Assembly: GCA_934718145.1 (NCBI GenBank)
Contig: CAKUZC010000017.1
Coordinates: forward strand, 1 to 13,684
DNA length: 13,684 nt
Origin: an uncultured Eubacteriales bacterium
Lineage (GTDB): Bacteria > Bacillota > Clostridia > Oscillospirales > Acutalibacteraceae
Reading direction: 5' to 3'
The translations under genes and the position numbers were made by a program. Below, in pieces: positions 6,840 to 13,684 of the stretch (within the stretch, counting starts at the first letter, position 1; each line of letters starts with the position of its first letter). The notes under the pieces were generated by a model, which saw nothing but the letters and a program-made list of their open reading frames with translations, was not told where the DNA came from and did not search any database.

Positions 6840-7041
6840 AAAAAAATATCATATACTCAAAAAGTATATATATATATATATAAAATTGAATGTTTTGTAA
6901 AGAGTATTTTAGTTAAATTTTAATTATAAATAATTAACAATGATGGAAACTTAGTGCTAATAATTCTTATTTATAATTTTTAAAATAAAAACTAGATTTA
7001 TTAGAGAAAATTTCTAAATATTAATTTTTTATTTTCAACAC

Positions 7042-7070
7042 TTTACAAAATTATTAAAATAATGTATAAT
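7042..7070 (+). promoter_or_regulatory. Sigma-A promoter of the AAA+ ATPase gene
   Basis: TTTACA (7042-7047), a 17-base spacer and a perfect TATAAT (7065-7070), giving a 5' leader of roughly 70 bases before the ATG. Confidence 0.75.
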
Positions 7071-7148
7071 ATATAATATAAACTTTTAAATTTTTAACAT
7101 TACCAAAACACTAAAGAAAAATTTAAAATCAAGGGAGAAACAAGTAGC

Positions 7149-8561
7149 ATGAAATCAAAAAAAATTTCAAAAATAACAAAAGCACTTGCTACAGTTTTAG
7201 CATTTTCTTTATCTACTAACGTAGGTGCTTGGTGGTTTTCTGATAAACCACTTACTCCAGCGGAATTGTCTAAACCTTATACAAAAGAGGAAATGGCTGC
7301 ATTACCTAAACATAAGAGACAAGAAATAAATAACTTTTTATCCGAATATAATGAATACATTTTACGTATGAAAGTAGAAACAGGTGAATATAACGTAACG
7401 AAAGATACTGTTAGAGCTACTATGCTTGCCGCAGATAAAACAGGAGAAAAATTAACATCAGGGGCAAGAGCTCTCTTATATTTTGTAGCTGGAACAATAG
7501 CGATGCGTAATATAGGAAATATTATATCACTTTTAAAAAGTGGATATGACAGCGTAAAACATACCGTAAAAGATTTCTTTTTCAAGCGGAACTGTAAAGG
7601 AATTGACATAAAAGTATATGAACAAGTTCTTGCAAAAATAGAAAAAAGGCTACATGCTGAATTAGTAGGACAAGATGAAGCTATCGATAAAATGATAACC
7701 ATAATGAGGGGTTATTTTGAATCAGTAATAGAAGCAAAGATATTAGGTAAAAAATTCGAAGGCGGATTGCTTTTATATTTAACCGGAATGCCGGCAACAG
7801 GTAAATCAACAGCCATGAAAATAATCGAAGAAGAAATGGGTCTTACTTCTTACGTTGGTCGTATGTCAGATGTAGTAGAAGACAAAGGAAACAAAGCCGG
7901 AACTGTAGCGACAAGGTTAACCAAACCTACAATCGAAGACACAAGAAGTGTCAAAGTAACAGTAGATTCGCCGCTTACCAGACAAATCAAAACAGGCTTA
8001 CCTACTCTCTACTGTTTAGATGAAGTAGATAAGATGAGAAGCCTCGACAGTGTACTCCAAAAAAGAAATATGAGAAATGAAGAAGGAAAAATTATAGGTT
8101 CCAGTATTGATGAAATGCTCAGAAACTTTGGAGATACCGGACAAATCAATGGTATAGATGCTTCTGGTTCAATACTTATTGCAACATCAAATGAAACTCC
8201 TGAACAACTAGCTGAATTAGAAAGCAGTTTGTATAACAGATACAAAGGATGCCACATTCATTTCAAAGATTTCACCAAACAAGACTATGTTGAAATTATA
8301 AACAGAAAAATTAAGAACATTAAGGAATACTACAAAAAAGCTTATGACATGGAATTTGTATTGGATAAATCCTTATTAGACCATTACTCTGAAAAATTTG
8401 TAAATGAGAGATCCGGCGGTAGAGGAACTGATGTGTTGATGAACAAATTCAGAGCTACACTTAAAAACTACATAAATTCTAACAAAAATGTAAAAAATAA
8501 AGTTATTTCTTTGAATTATGACAATCAGACAAACAAAATCTTTGTTAAAAATGTAAAATAA
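7149..8561 (+). CDS. AAA+ ATPase (Clp/torsin-like) with N-terminal signal peptide
   Basis: Single AAA+ module, 470 residues. The N-terminus is a textbook signal sequence: basic MKSKKISKITK, hydrophobic core 12-23, then NVGA-WW, fitting signal peptidase I cleavage after Ala27. A charged region follows (28-105), then a second moderately hydrophobic stretch (106-129), then the ATPase. Visible ATPase motifs are VGQDEAI (173-179), Walker A GMPATGKST (213-221), Walker B LYCLDEVDKM (Asp291-Glu292), sensor 1 Asn348 in IATSNE, arginine finger Arg364 in SLYNRYKG, and sensor 2 Arg425 in SGGRGT. All catalytic positions are intact, and the VGQ and NR signatures place it near the ClpA/B-C and torsin branch. 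The ATG has AAGGGAG about 11 bases upstream. It has its own promoter and terminator. Either the ATPase domain faces the cytoplasm between two membrane segments, or it is exported; substrate unknown. Confidence 0.85.
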   Translation: MKSKKISKITKALATVLAFSLSTNVGAWWFSDKPLTPAELSKPYTKEEMAALPKHKRQEINNFLSEYNEYILRMKVETGEYNVTKDTVRATMLAADKTGEKLTSGARALLYFVAGTIAMRNIGNIISLLKSGYDSVKHTVKDFFFKRNCKGIDIKVYEQVLAKIEKRLHAELVGQDEAIDKMITIMRGYFESVIEAKILGKKFEGGLLLYLTGMPATGKSTAMKIIEEEMGLTSYVGRMSDVVEDKGNKAGTVATRLTKPTIEDTRSVKVTVDSPLTRQIKTGLPTLYCLDEVDKMRSLDSVLQKRNMRNEEGKIIGSSIDEMLRNFGDTGQINGIDASGSILIATSNETPEQLAELESSLYNRYKGCHIHFKDFTKQDYVEIINRKIKNIKEYYKKAYDMEFVLDKSLLDHYSEKFVNERSGGRGTDVLMNKFRATLKNYINSNKNVKNKVISLNYDNQTNKIFVKNVK

Positions 8562-8592
8562 ATTTAAAATCTGTAACTTAAGAATTTTATTG

Positions 8593-8629
8593 TTCTCAAG
8601 ACGCTATTTCAAGCTTCTTGGGAATTTTT
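8593..8629 (+). terminator. Terminator of the AAA+ ATPase gene
   Basis: TTCTCAAGACGC pairs with GCTTCTTGGGAA (one wobble, one mismatch) around an eight-base loop, followed by TTTTT. Confidence 0.75.
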
Positions 8630-8648
8630 ATAATTAGAACGTTTTATA

Positions 8649-8677
8649 TAAAAAAACGCCACCCTGATTTCGGGTGG
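8649..8677 (-). terminator. Second, distal terminator after rpsT
   Basis: On the minus strand CCACCC, a seven-base loop, GGGTGG, then CGTTTTTTT. It lies directly downstream of the first terminator of the ribosomal-protein operon. Confidence 0.75.
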
Positions 8678-8692
8678 ATATTTATTACTGCT

Positions 8693-8724
8693 AAAAAACC
8701 TTCCGGAGTATCATTCCGAAAGGT
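8693..8724 (-). terminator. First terminator after rpsT
   Basis: On the minus strand ACCTTTCGGA pairs with TCCGGAAGGT (one wobble) around a seven-base loop, followed by six T residues. It begins 14 bp after the rpsT stop. Confidence 0.85.
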
Positions 8725-8737
8725 CAACGGTGTTTTA

Positions 8738-8986
8738 CTATTGAGCTTTACAAACACGAACTATTGCAGCTTTTTTTCTTGCAGCAGTGTTTTTGTGAAG
8801 AATTCCCTTAGAAACGGACTGATCGAGCTTTTTAAGAGCTAACTTAACAGCTTGACCGTTTATTCCTGACTTTTCTTCCAAAGCCGCCTTTACAGCTGTT
8901 TTAAGAGCAGACTTATAAGCTTTATTTCTTTGAGCTTTTGTGAATATAACTTTCACTCTTTTTTTAGCTGATTTAATGTTTGGCAT
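8738..8986 (-). CDS. rpsT: 30S ribosomal protein S20
   Basis: Binds 16S rRNA in the body of the small subunit. 82 residues, strongly basic, starting MPNIKSAKKRVKV with the family's repeated Lys/Arg/Ala-rich helices (RNKAYKSALKTAVKAAL and HKNTAARKKAA). Slightly shorter than the usual 84-88. GGGAGGAA lies eight to nine bases before the ATG. It follows the degV-family gene by only 22 bp on the same strand and is followed by two terminators, so here it is probably the last gene of a four-gene transcript; no separate promoter was evident. Confidence 0.97.
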   Translation of the reverse strand: MPNIKSAKKRVKVIFTKAQRNKAYKSALKTAVKAALEEKSGINGQAVKLALKKLDQSVSKGILHKNTAARKKAAIVRVCKAQ

Positions 8987-9008
8987 GAATATTTCCTCCC
9001 TCTAATTT

Positions 9009-9869
9009 CTATCTATTATTACTTAAAAAAAACAACGCAAGTGCTCCACATCCGGTATGTGAACCTATAATAGGTCCTATTTCTCCAATTGTGATATCCG
9101 TAACACCAAATTCATTTTTAACTTTCTCTGCAAGACTCAGGGCATCTTTCTCACACGCCGCATGACTTATAAATATCTTTTGATGAGGTACGTCAATTCC
9201 GAATTTATTCATTTTAGATATCATTACATCTATAGCTCGATCTCGTCCCCGAACTTTTTCAGATACATATAATTTTCCGTCATCTTTAAAGTGCAAAACC
9301 GGCTTTATTCCCATTACACTCCCAAATACTGCTGCTGCTTGAGATATTCTTCCCCCACGTTGAAGATGATGTAAATCGTCAACTATAAACCAATGACATA
9401 CTTTACATTTATTGTCTTCAGCCCAACGCACTACTTCATCAAACGATGAGCCATTTCGCTTCATGAGAAACATATTGTAAACGATCAAGCCTTCACCGAG
9501 AGACGCCGATAAAGAATCAATGACTTCTATCCGATTTTTAGGATAACGTGTACAAAGTTCTTTAGCGGCATGACAAGCCGAATTATAAGTTCCGCTAAGC
9601 CCTGACGAAAAACACACGTAAATTACGTCTTGACCAAGTTTAAGGTATTTCTCGAAATGCTCTTCAAACTCTCCGGGATTAATTTGAGACGTCGATGCCA
9701 TAAGTTTATTCTTTATCTTATCGTAAAACTCATCGGCACCCATTTCACCATCAACATATGATTTTCCATCAATGCTGAATTTCATTGGCAAAACTTCTAT
9801 TTCAAATTCTTTAGTGATTTCATCCGGCAAATCCGAAGTTGAATCTGTAAGTATTATATAATCGTTCAT
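9009..9869 (-). CDS. DegV-family fatty-acid-binding protein (FakB-like)
   Basis: DegV/FakB proteins bind a fatty acid and, in characterised cases, present it to the kinase FakA for phosphorylation; no FakA/DhaK-like partner is in the window. The protein starts MNDYIILTDSTSDLP, the typical family N-terminus. It also has FSSGLSGTYNSA (the conserved serine/threonine loop), HHLQRGGRISQAAA and a C-terminal HTGCGALALFF, and is about 286 residues, the normal size. The start is not secure: the nearest purine-rich site (AGAAGGAAG) is 16 bases before the ATG at 9869, rather far. In-frame GTG (9923) and ATG (9920) codons would add 17-18 residues without homology and have AAAGG too close. Lies 68 bp downstream of rpsI by this start and is probably co-transcribed. 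Confidence 0.9.
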   Translation of the reverse strand: MNDYIILTDSTSDLPDEITKEFEIEVLPMKFSIDGKSYVDGEMGADEFYDKIKNKLMASTSQINPGEFEEHFEKYLKLGQDVIYVCFSSGLSGTYNSACHAAKELCTRYPKNRIEVIDSLSASLGEGLIVYNMFLMKRNGSSFDEVVRWAEDNKCKVCHWFIVDDLHHLQRGGRISQAAAVFGSVMGIKPVLHFKDDGKLYVSEKVRGRDRAIDVMISKMNKFGIDVPHQKIFISHAACEKDALSLAEKVKNEFGVTDITIGEIGPIIGSHTGCGALALFFLSNNR

Positions 9870-9937
9870 ACAGTACGAGCTTAATCTTCCTTCTGAATGA
9901 AAATTCGGTGCTCTTTTCATCACCTTTCGAAAAAATA

Positions 9938-10339
9938 CTATCTCTTGGAGAATTGAGGTGCTTTTCTTGCTTTTTTGAGTCCGTACTTTTTACGCTCTTT
10001 CATTCTTGGATCACGTGTAAGGAAACCAGCTTTTTTGAGAGCAAGTCTAAATTTTTCAGCATCAAATTCCAAAAGAGCTCTTGAAATACCGTGTCTAATA
10101 GCTCCAGCCTGACCGGTAACTCCGCCTCCGTTGACATTGCACACTATATCGAATTTTCCCTGTGTTTCAGTAAGTGCAAGAGGTTGTCGAACGATAACTT
10201 TTAAGGTTTCAAGTCCAAAATATTCCTCTATATCTCTTCCGTTTACGGTTATCTTTCCTTCACCTTTGTAAAGTCTTACTCTGGCTACAGACTTCTTTCT
10301 TCTTCCGGTTCCGTAGAAAAACGGTTCTTTATCGTACAT
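9938..10339 (-). CDS. rpsI: 30S ribosomal protein S9
   Basis: Small-subunit protein whose C-terminal tail reaches the P-site tRNA. 133 residues: [16 protein letters not shown] at the N-terminus, [22 protein letters not shown] in the middle, and the characteristic basic C-terminus [27 protein letters not shown], seen here in parts at residues 107-133, ending in the conserved Ser-Lys-Arg. Its ATG overlaps the rplM stop by one base (TAATG), with GGAGGG inside the end of rplM, so translation is probably coupled. The rplM-rpsI pair is conserved across bacteria. Confidence 0.98.
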   Translation of the reverse strand: MYDKEPFFYGTGRRKKSVARVRLYKGEGKITVNGRDIEEYFGLETLKVIVRQPLALTETQGKFDIVCNVNGGGVTGQAGAIRHGISRALLEFDAEKFRLALKKAGFLTRDPRMKERKKYGLKKARKAPQFSKR

Positions 10340-10782
10340 TATTTATTTCCCTCCGCATCATTCCAAAATTCAGGTTGTTGAGCTGAATGCTTATGCTCTG
10401 CACCGACTACCGTGCGCAATCTCACGATTTGTTTACGACCGAGAGCATTATCCTGAAGCATTCCTTCAACAGCCATATGCATTGCTTTCTCAGGGTGAGT
10501 TTTCATGAGTGTATCGTATCTTACGCTCTTAAGATTTCCGACATATCCCGTGTGATGATAGTGATATTTTTGAGTTAATTTTTTGCCTGTTAAAACGGCC
10601 TTTTCGCAGTTGATGACAATTACGTGGTCACCACAATCAACGTGCGGAGTAAAAGTCGGTTTAACTTTTCCACGAAGCAAATTTGCAGCTTGAACGGCAA
10701 TTCTTCCCAGCGGTTTTCCTTCTGCGTCTATAATATACCATTTACGCGCTACTTCGTTACTCTTCGCCATGTATGTAGACAT
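10339..10782 (-). CDS. rplM: 50S ribosomal protein L13
   Basis: Early-assembling large-subunit protein that binds 23S rRNA. 147 residues, with [16 protein letters not shown] near the N-terminus, then the family core around [27 protein letters not shown], and [11 protein letters not shown]. The ATG at 10782 has AGGAGG seven bases upstream; an internal ATG at codon 5 lacks one. First gene of the rplM-rpsI-degV-rpsT run, with a promoter just upstream, and divergent from the pyruvate:ferredoxin oxidoreductase gene. Confidence 0.98.
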   Translation of the reverse strand: MSTYMAKSNEVARKWYIIDAEGKPLGRIAVQAANLLRGKVKPTFTPHVDCGDHVIVINCEKAVLTGKKLTQKYHYHHTGYVGNLKSVRYDTLMKTHPEKAMHMAVEGMLQDNALGRKQIVRLRTVVGAEHKHSAQQPEFWNDAEGNK

Positions 10783-10818
10783 GTTTCTTCCTCCTATTAT
10801 TTAAAATCCAACCCATAT

Positions 10819-10848
10819 ATAATAACACCAAATGTGGTAAATTGTCAA
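10819..10848 (-). promoter_or_regulatory. Promoter of the rplM operon
   Basis: On the minus strand a perfect TTGACA (10843-10848), an 18-base spacer and TATTAT (10819-10824), giving a leader of about 30 bases to the rplM start. Confidence 0.7.
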
Positions 10849-10942
10849 TAAAAATTTGATTTTTACATGCGAAATCTCATGTTTTCTCTCGTTTTTATAT
10901 AATTTACTCATTTTATCTCATTTTTGACTTTTACAAACCATT

Positions 10943-10970
10943 TTGAAATATATCTGCTGTAATATATAAT
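10943..10970 (+). promoter_or_regulatory. Promoter of the pyruvate:ferredoxin oxidoreductase gene
   Basis: TTGAAA (10943-10948), a 16-base spacer and TATAAT (10965-10970), about 80 bases before the GTG start. It lies back to back with the rplM promoter in the 269-bp divergent gap. Confidence 0.6.
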
Positions 10971-11051
10971 AATGTATACAAGGATATTATATAAAAATTT
11001 AAACAAAGCAGTATTGTAAAGATGCTGTGTTTCAGAAAGGTTCTAATTAAA

Positions 11052-13684
11052 GTGAATAAAAATCAGACAATATCAACAATGGACGGAAATACTGCGGCAG
11101 CTCATGCCTCTTATGCGTTTACGGAAGTTGCGGCAATATATCCAATTACACCCTCTTCCGTTATGGCAGATGTTACAGACAGATATTCGGTTTCGGGTAA
11201 AAAAAATATATTTGGTTCAGAAGTTCAAATAACCGAAATGCAATCTGAAGCAGGAGCTGCGGGAGCTGTTCATGGAGCACTTTCAGCCGGATCTTTAGCG
11301 ACGACTTTTACTTCTTCTCAAGGTTTACTTTTAATGATTCCAAATATGTATAAAATGGCCGGAGAATTGCTTCCGAGTGTTATTCATGTAGCTGCGAGAA
11401 CTGTGGCTGCTCATGCGCTATCGATTTTCGGCGACCACTCAGATGTATATGCATGCCGTCAAACAGGATATGCAATGCTTGCTTCCAATAACCCGCAGGA
11501 AGCTTTTGATCTCGGCTGTGTGGCACATTTGAGCGCAATTAAAGGTAGTGTTCCATTTATGCATTTCTTTGATGGATTCAGGACTTCTCATGAAATTCAA
11601 AAAGTAAAATTAATTGACTACTGCGAACTTGAAAAAATGATTGACAAAGAAGCTTTGGAAAAATTCAGAAATCGTTCCCTGAATCCCGAACATCCATCTA
11701 CACGTGGTACCGCTCAAAATGATGATGTTTACTTTCAAAATCGTGAAGCATGCAACCCCTATTATCAAAATATCCCCGACATCGTTGAAAATTACATGAA
11801 TATGATAAATAGAGAATCCGGTACAAACTACAAACCATTTAACTATTACGGTTCTCCCGATGCGGAAAAAATAATTGTAGCCATGGGATCAGTATGTGAA
11901 ACTGCAGAAGAAGTCGTCAACTATCTCACTGCTCAAAATCAAAAAGTAGGGCTTATAAAAGTTCATCTTTATCGCCCGTTTTCAGTAAAACACTTTATAG
12001 AAGTTCTTCCAAAAAGCGTAAAATCAATATCTGTCCTCGACAGAACAAAAGAACCCGGTTCTATATCTGAACCGCTATATTTAGATGTCTTGGCAGCTCT
12101 TAGAGAGTCTGATATACAAATAGAAAAACTTTATTCCGGCAGATATGGTCTAAGTTCAAAAAATACAACTCCGGGTCAAATATTGGCAGTATTCGAAAAC
12201 ATGGATTCGGAAAGTCCCAAAACTCGATTCACCGTCGGAATAAATGATGACGTCACCAATTTATCACTCTCTGTAAAAAACGAAATAAACACTACTCCAA
12301 AAGATATTTGTTGTTGCAAATTTTGGGGAATAGGGTCAGATGGCACTGTTGGAGCAGCAAAAAATACAATAAAAATTATTGGAGACAATACAAACAAAAA
12401 TGTACAAGGATTTTTTTCTTATGATTCCAAAAAATCGGGTGGAGTTACTCTATCTCATTTAAGATTCGGTGATTCTCCGATAAAGTCGACATACTATATC
12501 GACAAAGCAGATTTTGTAGCTTGTCATACTCCTATGTATATATACAAATATGATATACTCAAAGATTTAAAACCGGGCGGAAATTTTCTTTTAAATAGTG
12601 AACGAAGCCAAGACGAACTAGAAAAATTATTACCTGCAAAAGTTAAAAAATATATAGCTGAAAACAACATAAATTTCTATACCATAGATGCAATATCAAT
12701 AAGCAGAAAGCTCGGCTTGGGAGGAAGAGTAAATACTGTCCTTCAAGCAGCATTTTTCAAAATTATGAAAATATTCGACGAAGAAAAATCTCTTGAATTG
12801 ATAAAAAAAGCAGTAGAAAAATCCTACTCCAAAAAAGGTGAAAATGTAGTAAAACTTAATTGTCTCGCAGCTGAACAGGGTATGGAAAAACTTAAAAAAA
12901 TATCAGTACCGACACATTGGAAAAATTTAAAAAATGAAAATTCTATTTCCGAAAATATAAACGGAAAAGAAAATCTTAAAAAATTCGTGAAAAATATACT
13001 CACTCCAATTGCTTCACGAAAAGGAGACGATTTGCCCGTATCGGCTTTTTCTGATTATGTTAATGGGGTTATTCCTCCCGGTTCAGCAGCTTTTGAAAAA
13101 AGAGGAACTGCAAGCTTTATTCCTCACTGGATTCCTGAAAACTGCATTCAATGCGGATTGTGCTCTTTGGTATGTCCTCATGCGGTGATAAGACCGGCAG
13201 CTCTCAGTGATGAAGAACTTAAAAACGCACCCGACATTTTAAAATCCAAAAAAATGATTGGTTTTCCAAATCTAAACTTTTCGATCGTGATATCAGCTCA
13301 AGACTGTACAGGATGTGAGAGTTGTGTGGCAGTATGTCCGGGAATGCGCAAAAACAAAGCCCTTGAAATGAAAGAAGCGAAAAATGAACTTCCTGTTCAA
13401 GAAGCTTTCAACTATGCTCTGAAATTACCTTCAAAACCTGAAATACTAGAAAAATTTAAAGAATCTACAATTAAAGGAAGTCAATTTAAAAAACCTTTGC
13501 TGGAATTTTCAGGAGCTTGTGCTGGTTGCGGAGAGACACCTTATGCTAAGTTAGCAACTCAACTTTTCGGAGACAGAATGTATATAGCCAATGCTACAGG
13601 ATGTTCGTCAATTTGGGGTGGTTCTTTCCCATCTTCACCATATACTGTAAATGAAAAAGGAAAAGGTCGCGCTTGGCAAAATTC
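11052..13684 (+). CDS. nifJ: Pyruvate:ferredoxin (flavodoxin) oxidoreductase (3' end beyond right edge)
   Basis: Converts pyruvate and CoA to acetyl-CoA and CO2, passing electrons to ferredoxin or flavodoxin; a central enzyme of anaerobes. 877 residues of about 1170-1190 are present. The order is the fused single-chain type: N-terminal pyruvate-binding domain with MDGNTAAAHASYAF (10-23) and YPITPSS (30-36), GALSAGSLATTFTSSQG, and DHSDV; then the gamma-type domain (GIGSDGTVGAAKN); then the ferredoxin domain with two 4Fe-4S motifs (Cys698/701/704/708 and Cys752/755/758/762). The thiamine-diphosphate domain begins with proximal-cluster cysteines 823 and 826 (ACAGCGE) and ATGCSSIWGG. The remaining TPP motif is off the window. 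GTG start with AAAGG 11 bases upstream; ATG at 11079 (MDGNT) is in frame but has no ribosome site. Confidence 0.97.
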   Translation, partial: MNKNQTISTMDGNTAAAHASYAFTEVAAIYPITPSSVMADVTDRYSVSGKKNIFGSEVQITEMQSEAGAAGAVHGALSAGSLATTFTSSQGLLLMIPNMYKMAGELLPSVIHVAARTVAAHALSIFGDHSDVYACRQTGYAMLASNNPQEAFDLGCVAHLSAIKGSVPFMHFFDGFRTSHEIQKVKLIDYCELEKMIDKEALEKFRNRSLNPEHPSTRGTAQNDDVYFQNREACNPYYQNIPDIVENYMNMINRESGTNYKPFNYYGSPDAEKIIVAMGSVCETAEEVVNYLTAQNQKVGLIKVHLYRPFSVKHFIEVLPKSVKSISVLDRTKEPGSISEPLYLDVLAALRESDIQIEKLYSGRYGLSSKNTTPGQILAVFENMDSESPKTRFTVGINDDVTNLSLSVKNEINTTPKDICCCKFWGIGSDGTVGAAKNTIKIIGDNTNKNVQGFFSYDSKKSGGVTLSHLRFGDSPIKSTYYIDKADFVACHTPMYIYKYDILKDLKPGGNFLLNSERSQDELEKLLPAKVKKYIAENNINFYTIDAISISRKLGLGGRVNTVLQAAFFKIMKIFDEEKSLELIKKAVEKSYSKKGENVVKLNCLAAEQGMEKLKKISVPTHWKNLKNENSISENINGKENLKKFVKNILTPIASRKGDDLPVSAFSDYVNGVIPPGSAAFEKRGTASFIPHWIPENCIQCGLCSLVCPHAVIRPAALSDEELKNAPDILKSKKMIGFPNLNFSIVISAQDCTGCESCVAVCPGMRKNKALEMKEAKNELPVQEAFNYALKLPSKPEILEKFKESTIKGSQFKKPLLEFSGACAGCGETPYAKLATQLFGDRMYIANATGCSSIWGGSFPSSPYTVNEKGKGRAWQN

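Larger units (their letters stand above)
6822..7148. other. AT-rich intergenic region between divergent genes
   Basis: 327 bp with no credible gene. It holds an inverted repeat (ATATACT 6851-6857 with AGTATAT 6863-6869), an alternating TA run (about 6865-6882), and the promoter of the AAA+ gene at its right end. A TATACT or TATGAT around 6848-6868 on the minus strand could serve the gene at 6381-6821, but no good -35 accompanies either. The remainder, 6900-7040, is plain A/T-rich sequence with nothing recognisable. Confidence 0.6.

Noticed and set aside
6865..6882. Alternating TA run as a possible replication origin or CRISPR leader
   Set aside because: No DnaA boxes, iterons or repeats accompany it; it is a simple dinucleotide run in an AT-rich gap.
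6628..6900. Plus-strand open frame beginning with repeated LGSL residues
   Set aside because: Complement of the DPNK repeat in the minus-strand gene, which has a good ribosome binding site; the plus frame has none and runs into the TA repeat.
7277..7702. Minus-strand frames opposite the AAA+ ATPase (also 8009-8257)
   Set aside because: Antisense to a gene with a full set of AAA+ motifs; no start signals.
8618..8842. Plus-strand open frame of 74 codons over the terminators and the rpsT end
   Set aside because: It spans three terminator hairpins and overlaps rpsT; no ribosome site.
10387..10578. Plus-strand frames opposite rplM (also 10624-10851)
   Set aside because: Antisense to the clearly recognisable L13 gene and its promoter.
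12176..12397. Minus-strand open frame inside the pyruvate:ferredoxin oxidoreductase gene
   Set aside because: Shadow of an intact conserved coding frame on the plus strand.

Overview
The window is AT-rich (about one third G+C by eye) and reads like chromosome of a strictly anaerobic, low-G+C Firmicute, most likely a Clostridia member. The evidence is a large pyruvate:ferredoxin oxidoreductase (anaerobic metabolism), a TepA/ClpP-like protein upstream of an FtsK/SpoIIIE translocase (an order I recall from Bacillus, where tepA lies close to spoIIIE), strong AGGAGG-type ribosome binding sites, and TTG/GTG starts. Genus or family cannot be fixed from the sequence alone. No tRNA, rRNA, IS element or CRISPR array was seen.

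Layout. (a) 1-3993, minus strand: a housekeeping run tepA - uppP - ftsK/spoIIIE, the last cut by the left edge. (b) 4083-6296, plus strand: an accessory operon with a near-consensus promoter, four consecutive paralogous genes and a strong terminator. Each gene encodes a Nif11-like leader ending in a double-glycine motif (ISGG, ITGG, ITGG, VSGG), followed by a 61-102 residue C-terminal part. (c) 6381-6821, minus strand: a small acidic orphan protein with a DPNK tandem repeat, convergent to that operon. (d) 7042-8629, plus strand: a single-gene unit with its own promoter and terminator, encoding an AAA+ ATPase of the Clp/torsin-like type that begins with what looks like a cleavable signal peptide. 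(e) 8649-10848, minus strand: rplM - rpsI - degV family - rpsT, ending in two tandem terminators. (f) 10943 to the right edge, plus strand: nifJ/por, incomplete at its 3' end.

How the parts fit. The flanks (a, e, f) are ordinary core genes for cell envelope, chromosome partitioning, translation and central metabolism. The stretch 4083-8629 is the unusual part: a set of putative double-glycine precursor proteins without any modification enzyme, protease or transporter beside them, next to an unrecognised protein and an AAA+ ATPase that seems to be routed to or across the membrane. The three units have separate promoters and mixed orientation, so a functional link between them is only a hypothesis based on proximity. 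The precursors' C-terminal parts contain no cysteine and are partly homologous to each other (a hydrophobic or amphipathic helix, then a charged coiled coil in three of the four). That does not look like a lanthipeptide and may be a family of secreted or membrane-active proteins using a RiPP-style leader.
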